64,000 nucleotides of DNA, taken from the NCBI GenBank assembly GCA_033439265.1, contig JAVTVX010000027.1:9315001-9379000 (forward strand), written 5' to 3'. This stretch comes from Dillenia suffruticosa (taxonomy: Eukaryota; Streptophyta; Magnoliopsida; Dilleniales; Dilleniaceae). This document shows, piece after piece, positions 38,601 to 49,257 of the stretch (its first letter is position 1; the number at the start of each line of letters is the position of its first letter). Below the pieces are notes generated by a model. The model ran no database searches and had not been told where the DNA came from. It saw nothing but the letters and a program-made list of their open reading frames with translations. The position numbers were made by a program, and so were the translations under genes.

Positions 38601-39720
38601 TCTCATTCTCTATTCCACATCTTATCATCATTTCCACTGTCCTTGACCCTTTTATTGTAGTGAAGTCTTTTGCAAAACCCATGGAAGAAGAGCACTTAAC
38701 AAATATGTTTAAGGAGAGTCTAGTGGGGAATAGAAAACCACTCTTATCAAAAATTACTTAAGGTAGTAAAACATATTCCTCATCTCTCTGCTGAAGAAAG
38801 ATAACTATACATATGTTATAGGAAGTAGTGATTAGACTTACAACTCACAATATGGTTCTTTAGGAGAGAATTGAGGGTATTGAGAAATAAAATACAAAAT
38901 TCTTGAAGGAATTGGCAAAAATGAGTTAGCTAGTGGATGAACTCCCCAAGGGCAAGGTTAAAATTGGACATAAGAAATTTAGAGAGAGTGACAACTCCAA
39001 TAATGAGAGTGAGGAGCATATGCAACAATCTAATGCCCCTCTCGTCTTCCCTCCTGTCTCATTCTCTATTCCATCTCCTGTCCTCATTTCCATTGTCCCT
39101 GAGCCTTCTATTGTAGTTGAGTCTTCTACAAAGCCCACGGAAGAAGAGCACTTAACAAATATGATCAAGGAGAGTCTAGTGGGAAATAGAAAACCACTCT
39201 TATCACCGAGAACATTAAGAAATTACTTAAGTTAGTAAAATATATTTCTCACCTCTCTGCTAAAGAAGAGCTAACCATGCCTATGTTAGAGGAAGTAGTG
39301 ATTAGACTTATAGCTCACAACATGATTCTTCAAGAGAGAACTGAGTGTATGAAGAAATATAGTACAAAAATCTTCAAGGAATTGACAAAAATGAGTCAAC
39401 AAGTGGATGAACACTCTGACAACAAGGCTAAAATTGGACATAAGATACCTATAGAGAGTAACAACTCCAGTAATAAAAGTGAGGAGCCTTGTATGCAATT
39501 ACCTAATGTTCATCTCATCTTCCCTCCTATCTCATTCTCTATTCTATCTCCTGTCCTCATTTCCACCGTCCCTAAGTCTTTTTATTGTAGCTAAGTCTTT
39601 TGCATAACCTTTGGAAGATGAGCACTTAACGAATACAAAAATACAATGTCCATACCAATCCTTAAATTTTTGAAGGAAATCAAAGATTTCTTGTAGATAA
39701 CATAATAATTGCACCAAATT
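35648..39720 (+). mobile_element. GTCGAC-type LTR element remnant with gag-like region (fossil)
   Basis: 35648-36330 is rich in TCGAAT/TCGAC-type words. A 'TTTTTGACATTCATAGCAAA' context near 36370 resembles the TTTTGATGATAAGCAAA context at the LTR start at 1422. 37290-37620 has GTCAAC/GTCGAC arrays. A gag-like region opens with an ATG near 37899 (MASKVKLPSKH) and resembles the gag-like sequence at window position 1-630. Its tail is tandemly triplicated. No pol domains were seen. LTR limits are unresolved, and the copy is broken with many lesions. Confidence 0.5.
38242..39635 (+). repeat. Three tandem copies of a 457-473-bp gag-like segment
   Basis: Copies lie at about 38242-38714, 38715-39171 and 39172-39635. 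Each contains, in order, AAATTACTTAAG, a CCTCTCTGCT(G/A)AAGAA context, 'MSQQVDE'-type coding, a Lys-rich stretch and a Ser/Pro-rich stretch ending 'EEHLTN'. The internal periods are 473 and 457 bp. Units differ from one another at many positions, so the amplification is old. Confidence 0.9.
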
Positions 39721-41362
39721 GATATTCAATTAAAGAGAGGTGAATAGTTGAATATGGATTTTCTTTTTTTTTTTTTTAACTTTTGAAAATTTAAAAACTT
39801 GCAACAAAAAAATATTTAAAAATTAAGGAACAAAGAACACATAAAATTTTTTATAGTTGTTTCACCAAACTCGGTATACATCTACTCTCAGGCTCTCCCT
39901 GCAACTTAAGGATACAAGCTTGATTGTAAGTTCAAATCCAAACTTTATAGTGTTTCTACCCAACACTACGTTTTAATCCTTCACAGATTGATTTTCCACT
40001 CTTAAGACCTAAAGCAGTGATTCACACTCTTTAGTCTTTTGACACTTTGTACAGATTGAAAAATGAATTTTCGGAATGGAGGTTTTCTATCCTCAGATAT
40101 GACAGATTTTGAACAAGTTTAAAATACTAAGAAGGACTAAAGAATTGAAGAATAGAATTAAATGTAACAAATACAAGTGAAATTTTTTCAGAATGTTCAA
40201 TCAGGCATTCAGATTTTTTCAACAACGCTTCGCTTCAGCTCTCTGGTATTTATTAATGCATCAAAGAGATTCGTTGAAAGTTGTTGAGGGTTGTTACGTT
40301 CGAATTTAATTTCCGCCATTAATGTTTTGCAACAGTACCAAGTTTCGCGCTAAACCTCCGTTTCTTTACTGGCACCACTTTTATCTTAACCAATCAAAGC
40401 TTGTTTATGTTGCACTTGAACGTTATTTTTGATAGAAATAGAAATATTTAGAGAATCAGATAAAGGAGTGACCGTTGAGTTTAAATTTGTTTCGCAAACT
40501 TAGTTTTTGACAATCTTGGGTCGACATGTTTAAGCGGCATATTGACCTGAATTCAAAAATTTTATTGTGTATTTTTGGACAATCAGGTCGACAAGAATGT
40601 ATATTGGTTGATGTATTCTAATGGGTCGTCATGCTTCTATTGGACATCAACATGTCTTTTGAAAGAAACCAATATTCTAGGTCAACAACTTTATACCTCA
40701 CATTGACATAATCCTGTGTACACATAAAATTGATGGACTTAAACTTATAAATTGGTCGATATGTCATTGAGGTCAACAAGTTTATATACAGATCGATATG
40801 TGATATTTAAGAGACAAAAACTATCAAGTCGACATGTTTTCTTCATACATCAACATGTCACTATCTAACATGATAGGTGAACCTGTCTTCTGAAATTGGT
40901 CGTTGTGTTTGAGTACGTCAACAAGATCAACGACTGGATCGATGTGTTATATTAAGGTTCATTACATCAGGTCGATATGTCTTAATTACACATCGGCATG
41001 TTTCTATTCCTACTTAAAATTGGTGGACATGACCAATACAATAGGTCGACAAAGATTAATATCTCAGGTCGTTGTGTATTTCTAATGAAAACATTTACTC
41101 AAGTCGACACTTTATCGAGCACATCGATGTCCTGGTATTTTTGCCTAGTTTATATCGATGTGTAATAAAGGTAGGTCGATGTGCTTTTAAAATTGGTCGA
41201 CATGTTACTCTAAATTTGTCCACCTGAGGCTATTCAGGTTGATGTGTGTGTTAGTTTTTAGGTCGATGTGAGAAATAGGTCGATGTGTTCATGGGTGTGT
41301 CGATATGTTTTTACATAACTATTTTCATTGTATTCCTATAATTTAGGTCAACAAGGATTACT
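39721..41362. mobile_element. LTR-like sequence with GTCGAYRTGT motif array (fossil)
   Basis: From about 40519 to 41350, GGTCGACATGT, GGTCGATATGT and GGTCGATGTG recur every 20-60 bp with irregular spacing, again decaying mainly at the CpG. The left part includes a TTTATAGTTGTTTCACCAAA context (near 39851) and poly-T. No coding region was seen. Boundaries and lineage are unknown; by composition it is a relative of the 1422-3489 LTR rather than a copy. Confidence 0.4.
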
Positions 41363-41716
41363 CATAAAAACTTCTCCATCGCTAAATTTAGCAATAGAAT
41401 TGAGACTCAGTGGTTAAATTTAGCCACGAAATAAGTTTTGTCACTAATTTGGCGATAAATTTCTATTTTTGTCGCTAAATTTATGCAATGTGTTATTAGT
41501 CATGAAAAATTTTTCGTTGCTAAGACCGTATTTTTTTTAATGAAATTTGTTGATTTAGATCATTGAAAAACAAGTTCAAACAAGGAGAAATCTCCCGTTA
41601 CTAATAGCGGATAATAGTACTGCTCAAGTAAATTAGATAGGAAATAAGACATTTAGAATGTTGAAAATCTAGATTTGACTAATTCACCGGAAACTAAGTG
41701 CTCGAAAATATGAGTG
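41363..41716 (+). repeat. Direct repeat copy A: CACTA terminus plus flank
   Basis: This block of about 350 bp matches 43418-43770. It contains the terminus (to 41542, with a decayed tip) and then the AAATTTGTTGATTTAGATCA flank, i.e. copy 2 of the three-copy repeat. The offset between the two blocks is about 2055 bp. Confidence 0.88.
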
Positions 41717-42235
41717 TTTAAAAGTTGTTTCTACTTATGTAAAGGCATTTGTTTGCAAAAGGTCTCCTTGTTTTCAAAATTCACCTAATTTGTGAAGATT
41801 TTCATTTAATCCTCTCATGACATATGTCTGTTAACTAAAGATAGCATCTAGCATCATTATCACCTTTTAGTCAAGTTTTAGTCAAGGGGCAACTAGTTTT
41901 ACCTCTATTCCATCTAAATTATCTGCTAGCATATCTTACAACAATTTGTGTCTTCCTTTATTATTATTAGTATTGTTTGTCTTGTTTTTATTTTATTTTA
42001 ATAATTTTGTGTTAATTTGTTTCACTTAGTTTATTGTTGATCCAATTGTCACCATTACTTGTTTTGCTGGTGTGTTTATTTTTTTCTTATTTTTTTTCTA
42101 AATTGTATTGGACTTCATTTATTTTCATAGGCTCATTTGGTTTGGTATGATTTGGTGGATATATTCTATTTCACTATATTATTTGTACATATTTTGTTGT
42201 CTTTTTATAATATTATTATTTTGATACACTTGTAA

Positions 42236-42556
42236 TTGTTCATTTTTACTGTTTTATTTTACTTTCCTCTTAATTTCCATCATAATAAAGCAGAAAAAAC
42301 TATAATGAAATTGAGTAGTGCTGATGATATGTCTCATATGAGCCATCCATTGATAATATGGCTTTTATGGCTAGAAACATCCGGTGGGGTAAAAAAAGGA
42401 AGAATACTTGGGATGGGATTGTTGAACAAAATGTATACTCTTGACCCATCTTCCTCCACCGTTGCCGTTTCAAGGAGACAAGTGCAATTAGGCGAAGAAG
42501 TGTTTAACCTCAAAACGCAACTTGCAAAGAAAGATGAAACAATCAATGAAATCTAA
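42236..42556 (+). pseudogene. CACTA-associated transposase C-terminal fragment
   Basis: The core 'W..LETSGGVKKGRILGMG' followed by 'QVQLGEEVFNLKTQLAKKDE' is the pattern of plant En/Spm (Ptta/Transposase_24) proteins: a W-x-GG-x-KKGR-x-G box and then a short coiled coil near the C-terminus. The N-terminal part of the frame (about 35 residues) is probably intronic or chance. The upstream transposase domain is absent, so it is a fragment. Confidence 0.55.
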
Positions 42557-43417
42557 CAATCGTTTAATTTAACGCAATGACTTATGTTATAGCAACTTAA
42601 ATTGGATACAAGTCAGTTTCTCCCCTCGCAAAGTCTGGTTCCCCCTTCTATTCCTCCTACTAATGACTCTAATGATGACGAGTAACATGATGATTGATAG
42701 ATATTTGTTGGATGTTATTATTACTATTTTCTTAGATGTTGGATATTGGACGATAATGATGTTATTATTAGTATCTTTTTCGATATTGAATATTGGACTA
42801 TATTGATATTTGTTTGATTTTTCTCTTATTGACATTTTGTTGAATGTACAAAATGTTATTGGATGGATATTAGTTGGATTGGAAAATTTTTAGATTTATT
42901 GGATGAATGTCAATGATTTATTGGTTTATTTGAAAAGATATTGGATGAATATTAATAGTTTTTTTTTTATTGGATATTGATGGATTATTGGTTGGATTGG
43001 ATATTCGAAAAGATATTGATTATTATGAGATTTATGTTAGTTGGAAAGAGCAATTTTTTTTTAATAGGAAAAAATACGAAAACAGCCAAAAATTTTTTTT
43101 TCCTAAATTTACAAATTCGTCGCTAAACATCGGATCCGTTGCTAAATTCGTCGGTAAATTACATTGTTTAGTGACTAAAATTTTCAAAATCATAGCTAAA
43201 TTTGTCGAAAAAAGTCGTCATTAAATTCATCACTAATTTAGCCACAGATAAATGTATCCATTACTATATATTGGCTCAGGTTAGCGATGAACTCTTACTT
43301 TCATTGCTAATATTAGCGACAAAAACGATTATTTGTCGCTAAATTTAGTGACAAATAAATAGTTCTGTTGTTAAATTTAGCAACGGATCGTATTATTCAT
43401 TGCTAAATTTTGCGACG

Positions 43418-43870
43418 AAAAAACTTCTCAATCGCAAAATTTAGCAACAGAATTGAGACTCCGTGGTTAAATTTAACCACAAAATAAGTTTTGTCACTAG
43501 TTTGACGATAAATTTCTATTTTTTGTTGCTAAATTTATGCAACGTATTATTAGTCATGAAAAATTTTTCGTCGCTAAAACCATATTTTTTTGTAGTGAAA
43601 TTTGTTGATTTAGATCATTGAAAAACAAATTCAAACAAGAAGAAATCTCCCGATACTAATAGCAGATAATAGTACTGCTCAAGTAAGTTGGATAGGAAAT
43701 AAGATATTTAGAATATTGAAAATCTAGATTTGACTAATTCACCGGAAACTATGTGCTCGAAAATATGAGTATTTAAAGTATCAAGAAAATGAGAATAAAA
43801 AATATCGGTATTTATTATCAATATATCAATTAGATTAGAACAAATTTTTTAAGAATTTTTATAAGCCATT
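43418..43870 (+). repeat. Direct repeat copy B: CACTA terminus plus flank
   Basis: The terminus ends at 43597 with an intact GTAGTG tip. The flank from 43598 is copy 3 of the dispersed repeat and, like 34036-34320, continues past the end of copy A's similarity. Confidence 0.88.
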
Positions 43871-45300
43871 AACCCTCCGAACCAAACTCATCTAAAGTGA
43901 AACCGAAAATCAAGACTGAAATTTTATTCTTTAAAGGGAAAGTTGACATTTTATTTTTAAGAAATTACGTTTTTTTTTTAAAAAAATTATTGAATCCAAA
44001 TTAGGGTATTTCTTTATTTATACATAATATGTTAAATAAATGGAAATATAAAAACTAAAAATGTAAAAATTGCATTATTACAAAATAATATCTTAAGTGC
44101 ATGTAATATCTTAAATACATGTAATATCCAACTTTTACATTTTGAGCTTTTACATTTTCATTTACTTAAATGATTATTACAAAATAAATAAGAGAGTTCA
44201 TCGAGATAGGGTATTAAGAAAACAAGGATCATAGACATGTCGACACCACCTTATAAATATATCAACACATGGTTTAGAACACTCAACATATTACCAGATG
44301 TCGACACATGACTTAGAACACTTAGCACGCTGCCAAATGTTAACATAAGATATTAGGATGTCAACATATGCCTTAAAACTTAGGAAAAGCTGTGTTTGAC
44401 ACATGACCTAGAACATTCAACATACTACTAGATGTCGACATGAGATAATATTATGCCCACTTGTGACTTAGAACGAACACAAAACATATAAAGGATGATG
44501 TCAGGACAAAATATTATGATGTCCATATGTGATGTAAAATGGACGTAGAACACATAGAGATTCATGTCACAATCAAAGAAAGATGTCGACATATATTCTA
44601 GAATTTAAAAAGAAATATGTCTAACACCTAAACTGGAATATTTCACACACTATGATATCTATGCATGGACATTAAGATAACAATATAAGCAATAAAAGTT
44701 TTTTTAAGTTTAACATGTCGAATAGCAAATTGCATTTATTGAACATGTAAATGTTTATTTTTGCTAATCATGTCAACATAAGAAAGTAACAATATCGACA
44801 CAAAAACTTTAATGGCTATTTCTGAGCAAGAGCCATATGCATTAATTTAAAAACTGATTAGTGGGTGAAGATTTATAATGTGAACTAACGTTCAAAATTA
44901 AGTAAACCTAGAAATATAATTATCGCAAGAGATTAAGTTAAACACAAAAATGCTATTATCTCAAATAATTCGTATTTCATTATTTAATTAAAATAATAAA
45001 AAAGGATGATAAAAAATAAATATAAATTTACTCTTTTAATTGGTATTGTCTTATTTTAACGGATAATCATTCCGTTATTTCTTTTAATAATGAGAAGATT
45101 AAAAGCTCGCATAAACTCGTTGTCTAGATCTTTTCTTTTTATCCCCAACTCATTCTCAAATTATATTCAATTCGATCCGCAGATTTAACAATAATTTAGA
45201 GATGATTATATGTAATTCAACCACTCAAAATAATATTAGGGTTAGTGGGGAAAAAAAGAAAAAATGAAAAACTTTCTACAAAAATATCATAACTTTCTAG
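43871..45300. other. AT-rich sequence with a TGTCGAC motif array
   Basis: ATGTCGACA, ATGTCAACA and similar words recur through about 44236-44785, in the orientation opposite to the GGTCGACATGT array at 40.5-41.3 kb. No coding region was found. It is probably another LTR remnant. Confidence 0.4.
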
Positions 45301-45571
45301 GCGTGCACAAGTGCAGTGGTGTTGCAATCACATCTTATCACCTTGTTAGCACATTGTCCTCAAAGATAATGCACCTACCTTCAATGAAGACCAGAATTAA
45401 CTATTATTTTTATTGTTCTGATTTAATTTTAATTTAACTTAAATTAATTTCTTTCCATGGGTGTTTAGGGTTACTACAATCCTAATTTACTATTTTAGTT
45501 TAATATTTTACAATAATAATAATAAACTAAGATTTAATCTCAAGTTTTGGGATTGAGTGTTTGAAACCAAT

Positions 45572-45612
<41 letters not shown>

Positions 45613-45880
45613 TCAAATATGATTTCATCCTAAACCTACAAATCCCTCATTCTAAGGGAAATTATTTCTCATTGCAAGGGAAATTATTCACACTTTGATA
45701 TATATATATATATATATAGTTTTCTCTCTACTTTTTTTTGGGGGGGGGGGGAGGTGTTAATTTTCTTAGTGTTTTAAGTTTTGTTATTTTAACAAATCCA
45801 CCATTAGCGTTCACAGCCGAAGGTTTGAACCCAAACAAACACCCTCCCCTGGACTTAGCCCTTCTCTTTCTCCAAAGAGA

Positions 45881-45919
<39 letters not shown>

Positions 45920-47954
45920 TTGATATTAGAGTTTGGCACATCAAAATCGTCTTTTGATTCCTAGCTGGTTGATTATCTATTCTCTAGTCATGCAGATTTC
46001 CATGGAGTTTGAAATTTGAAGAGGGCAATATACATATTCCACACCATTCTTGGCATGTATCTTATCTTTATTTTATATATCCACTCACATTTTATAAATT
46101 CCAACAAGATATTTTGGCTGAAACAATTACTCAAGAGATTTTGATTATTTTTATCCAATGTTAATGTGAAGGGCTTGAATTTTCTCTGAATATTAATAGT
46201 CATACTCCTTTTATTTAATTGGTTACAACTTTTTATTGTTTTTATTTGGTGAGTATTGATGTTTTTATTTGAACTTTATCTACTCAATTAAAGAAAATCA
46301 CTTGCAAAAATTACATCCTGACTATTCAAGTTATAGAGCATGTCTATATCGGACTTGTTGGTATGTTGGGTGGAATAGGGGTGACAAAGTTATTCTAATG
46401 GTAATAAATATGTCTAAAACAAGATATTTGGAATAATAATTGGATTTGATATTTAAAAAGTAAAATTCTCTCGATATCTATTTTTTTATATATAAAATTT
46501 GAATTCAAAATTTTATTTAAAAAATATCAGTATCACAGACACAGTATCGATACAAGATATCAGTACCAAAGTCTTGTAATCACGTTTAAAAATAAATATC
46601 AATAATGGTCGCTCTACCTAATTTTTTATTAATAAAAAAGAAATGTGCGCCTAACGAAAAAAAAAATCCAGAGCCTTTTCCTGTTCTTAGGGTGACATCT
46701 TGGAAGATTCCAAGTTGTGGTTGACATTTAGCCCCTTGGACAAACGGCATTAAAGTTGTCACGTTTATTGAATTGTCACAAAGTAGAGCCTGACAGAGAC
46801 ACTGTGTATGAATACAGCAAAGTATATTCCAAGACTAGTCTTCATTATTATTACTATTATTATTATTATTATTATTATTTACCCCGACATTTATAGTTTG
46901 CCATGGTTATACAGATCCAAGCCATAAAAGGTTTAACGTGGAAAAGAAAAATAAATTTTGTTTTAAAAAATTAAGGACCCAATAAAATAATGATCGATCA
47001 ATATCTAATTGGTTCATGAATTAAATATTATTATTTCTTGAGTAAACTCTTAGATTTGCTTGTTGTGTATGGAGGAAGCAGACGTCGTTTATTTTTAAGA
47101 GTTTAAATCAATTCGAATTGAATTTAGTCGAATCTAAAATAATTATTAAATACGGATAATTTAAAAAGAAAAAAAGAAAAAAGAGTATGAGGATTGAGAC
47201 ATATGCTTCATTCTTGTTTCACCTGATTAAATTATCCAAATATAAATAATTAGGGGTAAAATAAAAAATTTATATTAGATAAGTACAATATCAACAAGAA
47301 AGAGAGGCAGAGAGGTGTGACAACTGATCTCTAAAATTAAAATAAAAAAAGAATTTATATCTATATTTTTAATAATATTTCAAACAGAGTTATTGAAAAT
47401 ACATACAAACTTTATTTTTTTAATGGCAAAAATCAATTGGGGTTTTTTCATTTTTAAAATTTTGGAAGAAATCTTAATTAGGGTTTTCATTTTCCTTTTT
47501 TTCCTCCTCTAATTCTCTTTCTTTTTCTTCTCTCTCGGGCAAACCCAAGAGCCCCTTTTTTCTTTAATTGTTCTGTTAAAGATTAAAACCCATTTCTTCT
47601 TGTTCATTTTCAGAATTTTTTTTTTTTAAAAAAAGGAAATTAATCAAATCTATGGTTTTTTTTTTGGGGGGGGGGGGGGGTTTGGAAAGCAACTTAGATA
47701 TATTAATGTGTTCGGAATAGGACTCATGGGATTGGTCTCCAAATGTCTCCCCACCAATTTGTATATTTATTTTATTTCCCTCTTTCAGTTCTTCTGTATT
47801 TATTTCACTTTCCGTTGAATGTGAATCTCCTCACACTCCTCAGATTCCATCTCTCTCTCTCTCTCTCTCTCTATCTCGAAGTATCTACAGTTTTTTTCTC
47901 TTTCTCCGCTAATAGAAGAAACCCTGTTAGTTGAATTTTGCTAGGAAAGCAAAA
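45301..47954 (+). promoter_or_regulatory. Upstream region of the AMT gene
   Basis: Simple repeats stand out: (GA)n 45575-45608, (TA)n about 45701-45718, T8G12 at 45732-45751, (CA)n 45882-45913, (ATT)n 46846-46879, and T10G15 at 47656-47680. A CT-rich patch (47849-47872) just upstream of the start resembles the pyrimidine patch of plant core promoters or leaders. No TATA box can be assigned with confidence. No other gene was recognised here. Confidence 0.45.
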
Positions 47955-49225
47955 ATGAGCATCCCACTGGCATATCAAAACGGCTCGTCAACGTCAGCCA
48001 TCCCGGACTGGCTAAACAAAGGCGATAACGCATGGCAAATGATCGCCGCCACCCTCGTCGGCCTACAGAGCGTGCCAGGCCTGGTCATTCTCTACGGTAG
48101 TATTGTCAAGAAAAAGTGGGCAGTAAATTCAGCCTTCATGGCGCTCTACGCCTTTGCGGCCGTAGTAATTTGTTGGGTGACATGGGCATACAAGATGTCC
48201 TTCGGAGACAAGCTATTACCCTTCTGGGGCAAGGCTGGTCCAGCACTGGGCCAGAAGTACTTGCTGAAGCAGGCGGCTCTGCCTGAGACGAAGCAGTACC
48301 ACCACAACGGCACGCGCGAGATGCCGGAGATCACGCCGTACTATCCCATGGCGTCCATGGTGTGGTTTCAGTGTGTGTTTGCGGCCATCACGATTATTTT
48401 GTTGGCGGGCTCTCTGCTTGGGAGAATGAACATAAAGGCTTGGATGGCTTTTGTCCCACTTTGGTTGACGTTTTCTTACACCGTGGGTGCTTTTAGCTTG
48501 TGGGGTGGTGGATTTTTGTTCCATTGGGGTGTTATGGATTATTCCGGTGGTTATGTTATTCATCTCTCTTCTGGTATTGGGGGCTTCACTGCTGCTTACT
48601 GGGTCAGTATCTTGTCTCTCCTGCTCTCTAATCCAATAGTAAAAAGAGTCGGGCTAGATGAATCAAGTAAATCCGTGAATATCAGAATATTTTGAACTAA
48701 TTTTTATTAAATATCATTCCTCTATCTTGGTATTGGCAAATTGTCTTTGTTTTAGTAATTTAATATTACTATTGGAAGTTTGGAAGACTTCTTCTTTGGT
48801 GTTTGCGGATGGTGATGTTGTTTTCAATATCATCATTTTGGAAAATATGAGCATAACTAATGGAAGAGCTGTTAGGATATACTTTCGGACATTTATGGTT
48901 CATAATAGTACAATATTGTATTCTATTCAAAATATAGTGGATAAAAGTGTTACATATTTTAATCAAATTTTGAATTCAAAATTTAGGAATGAAAAATATT
49001 GTGTTGAAAGAATTGCTCTCTAAAATGGATCTAATTACTTGAACTTAACTAGTTGGAGTATAATTCTTCCTTTCAAACCTTGTACCATGTTCCTTCCTTT
49101 GAATCTCACTCCGTCAATTTTAAGATTTAATTATTTAAAAATAATATTATCTTTGATTCTCAATGCACGAGGAATCATTTTTCTAATCTTACAAAAAGGA
49201 AAATAATATTGGAAATTTTGAATCA

Positions 49226-49257
<32 letters not shown>

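Larger units (their letters stand above)
41363..43597 (+). mobile_element. CACTA (En/Spm-type) transposon 3' part with duplicated terminus
   Basis: The right terminus ends TTTTTTTGTAGTG (43585-43597), the reverse complement of CACTACAAAAAAA. Subterminal repeats of the TCGTCGCTAAATTTAGCGACGA type cluster at about 43110-43580. A 106-codon frame (42236-42556) includes 'LETSGGVKKGRILGMG' followed by a coiled-coil-like tail, resembling the C-terminal part of plant En/Spm-associated transposase (Transposase_24-like) proteins. A second, decayed terminus lies at 41363-41542. The 5' end (CACTA...) was not found. The frame is a partial gene and mobility is unlikely. Confidence 0.72.

Noticed and set aside
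45728-45923. Frames with Val-Cys and Thr-His repeats
   Set aside because: They are translations of the (CA)n and poly-G runs upstream of the AMT gene.
48146-48563. Minus-strand frames under AMT exon 1
   Set aside because: They are shadows of the real coding exon, which carries the family signature on the plus strand.
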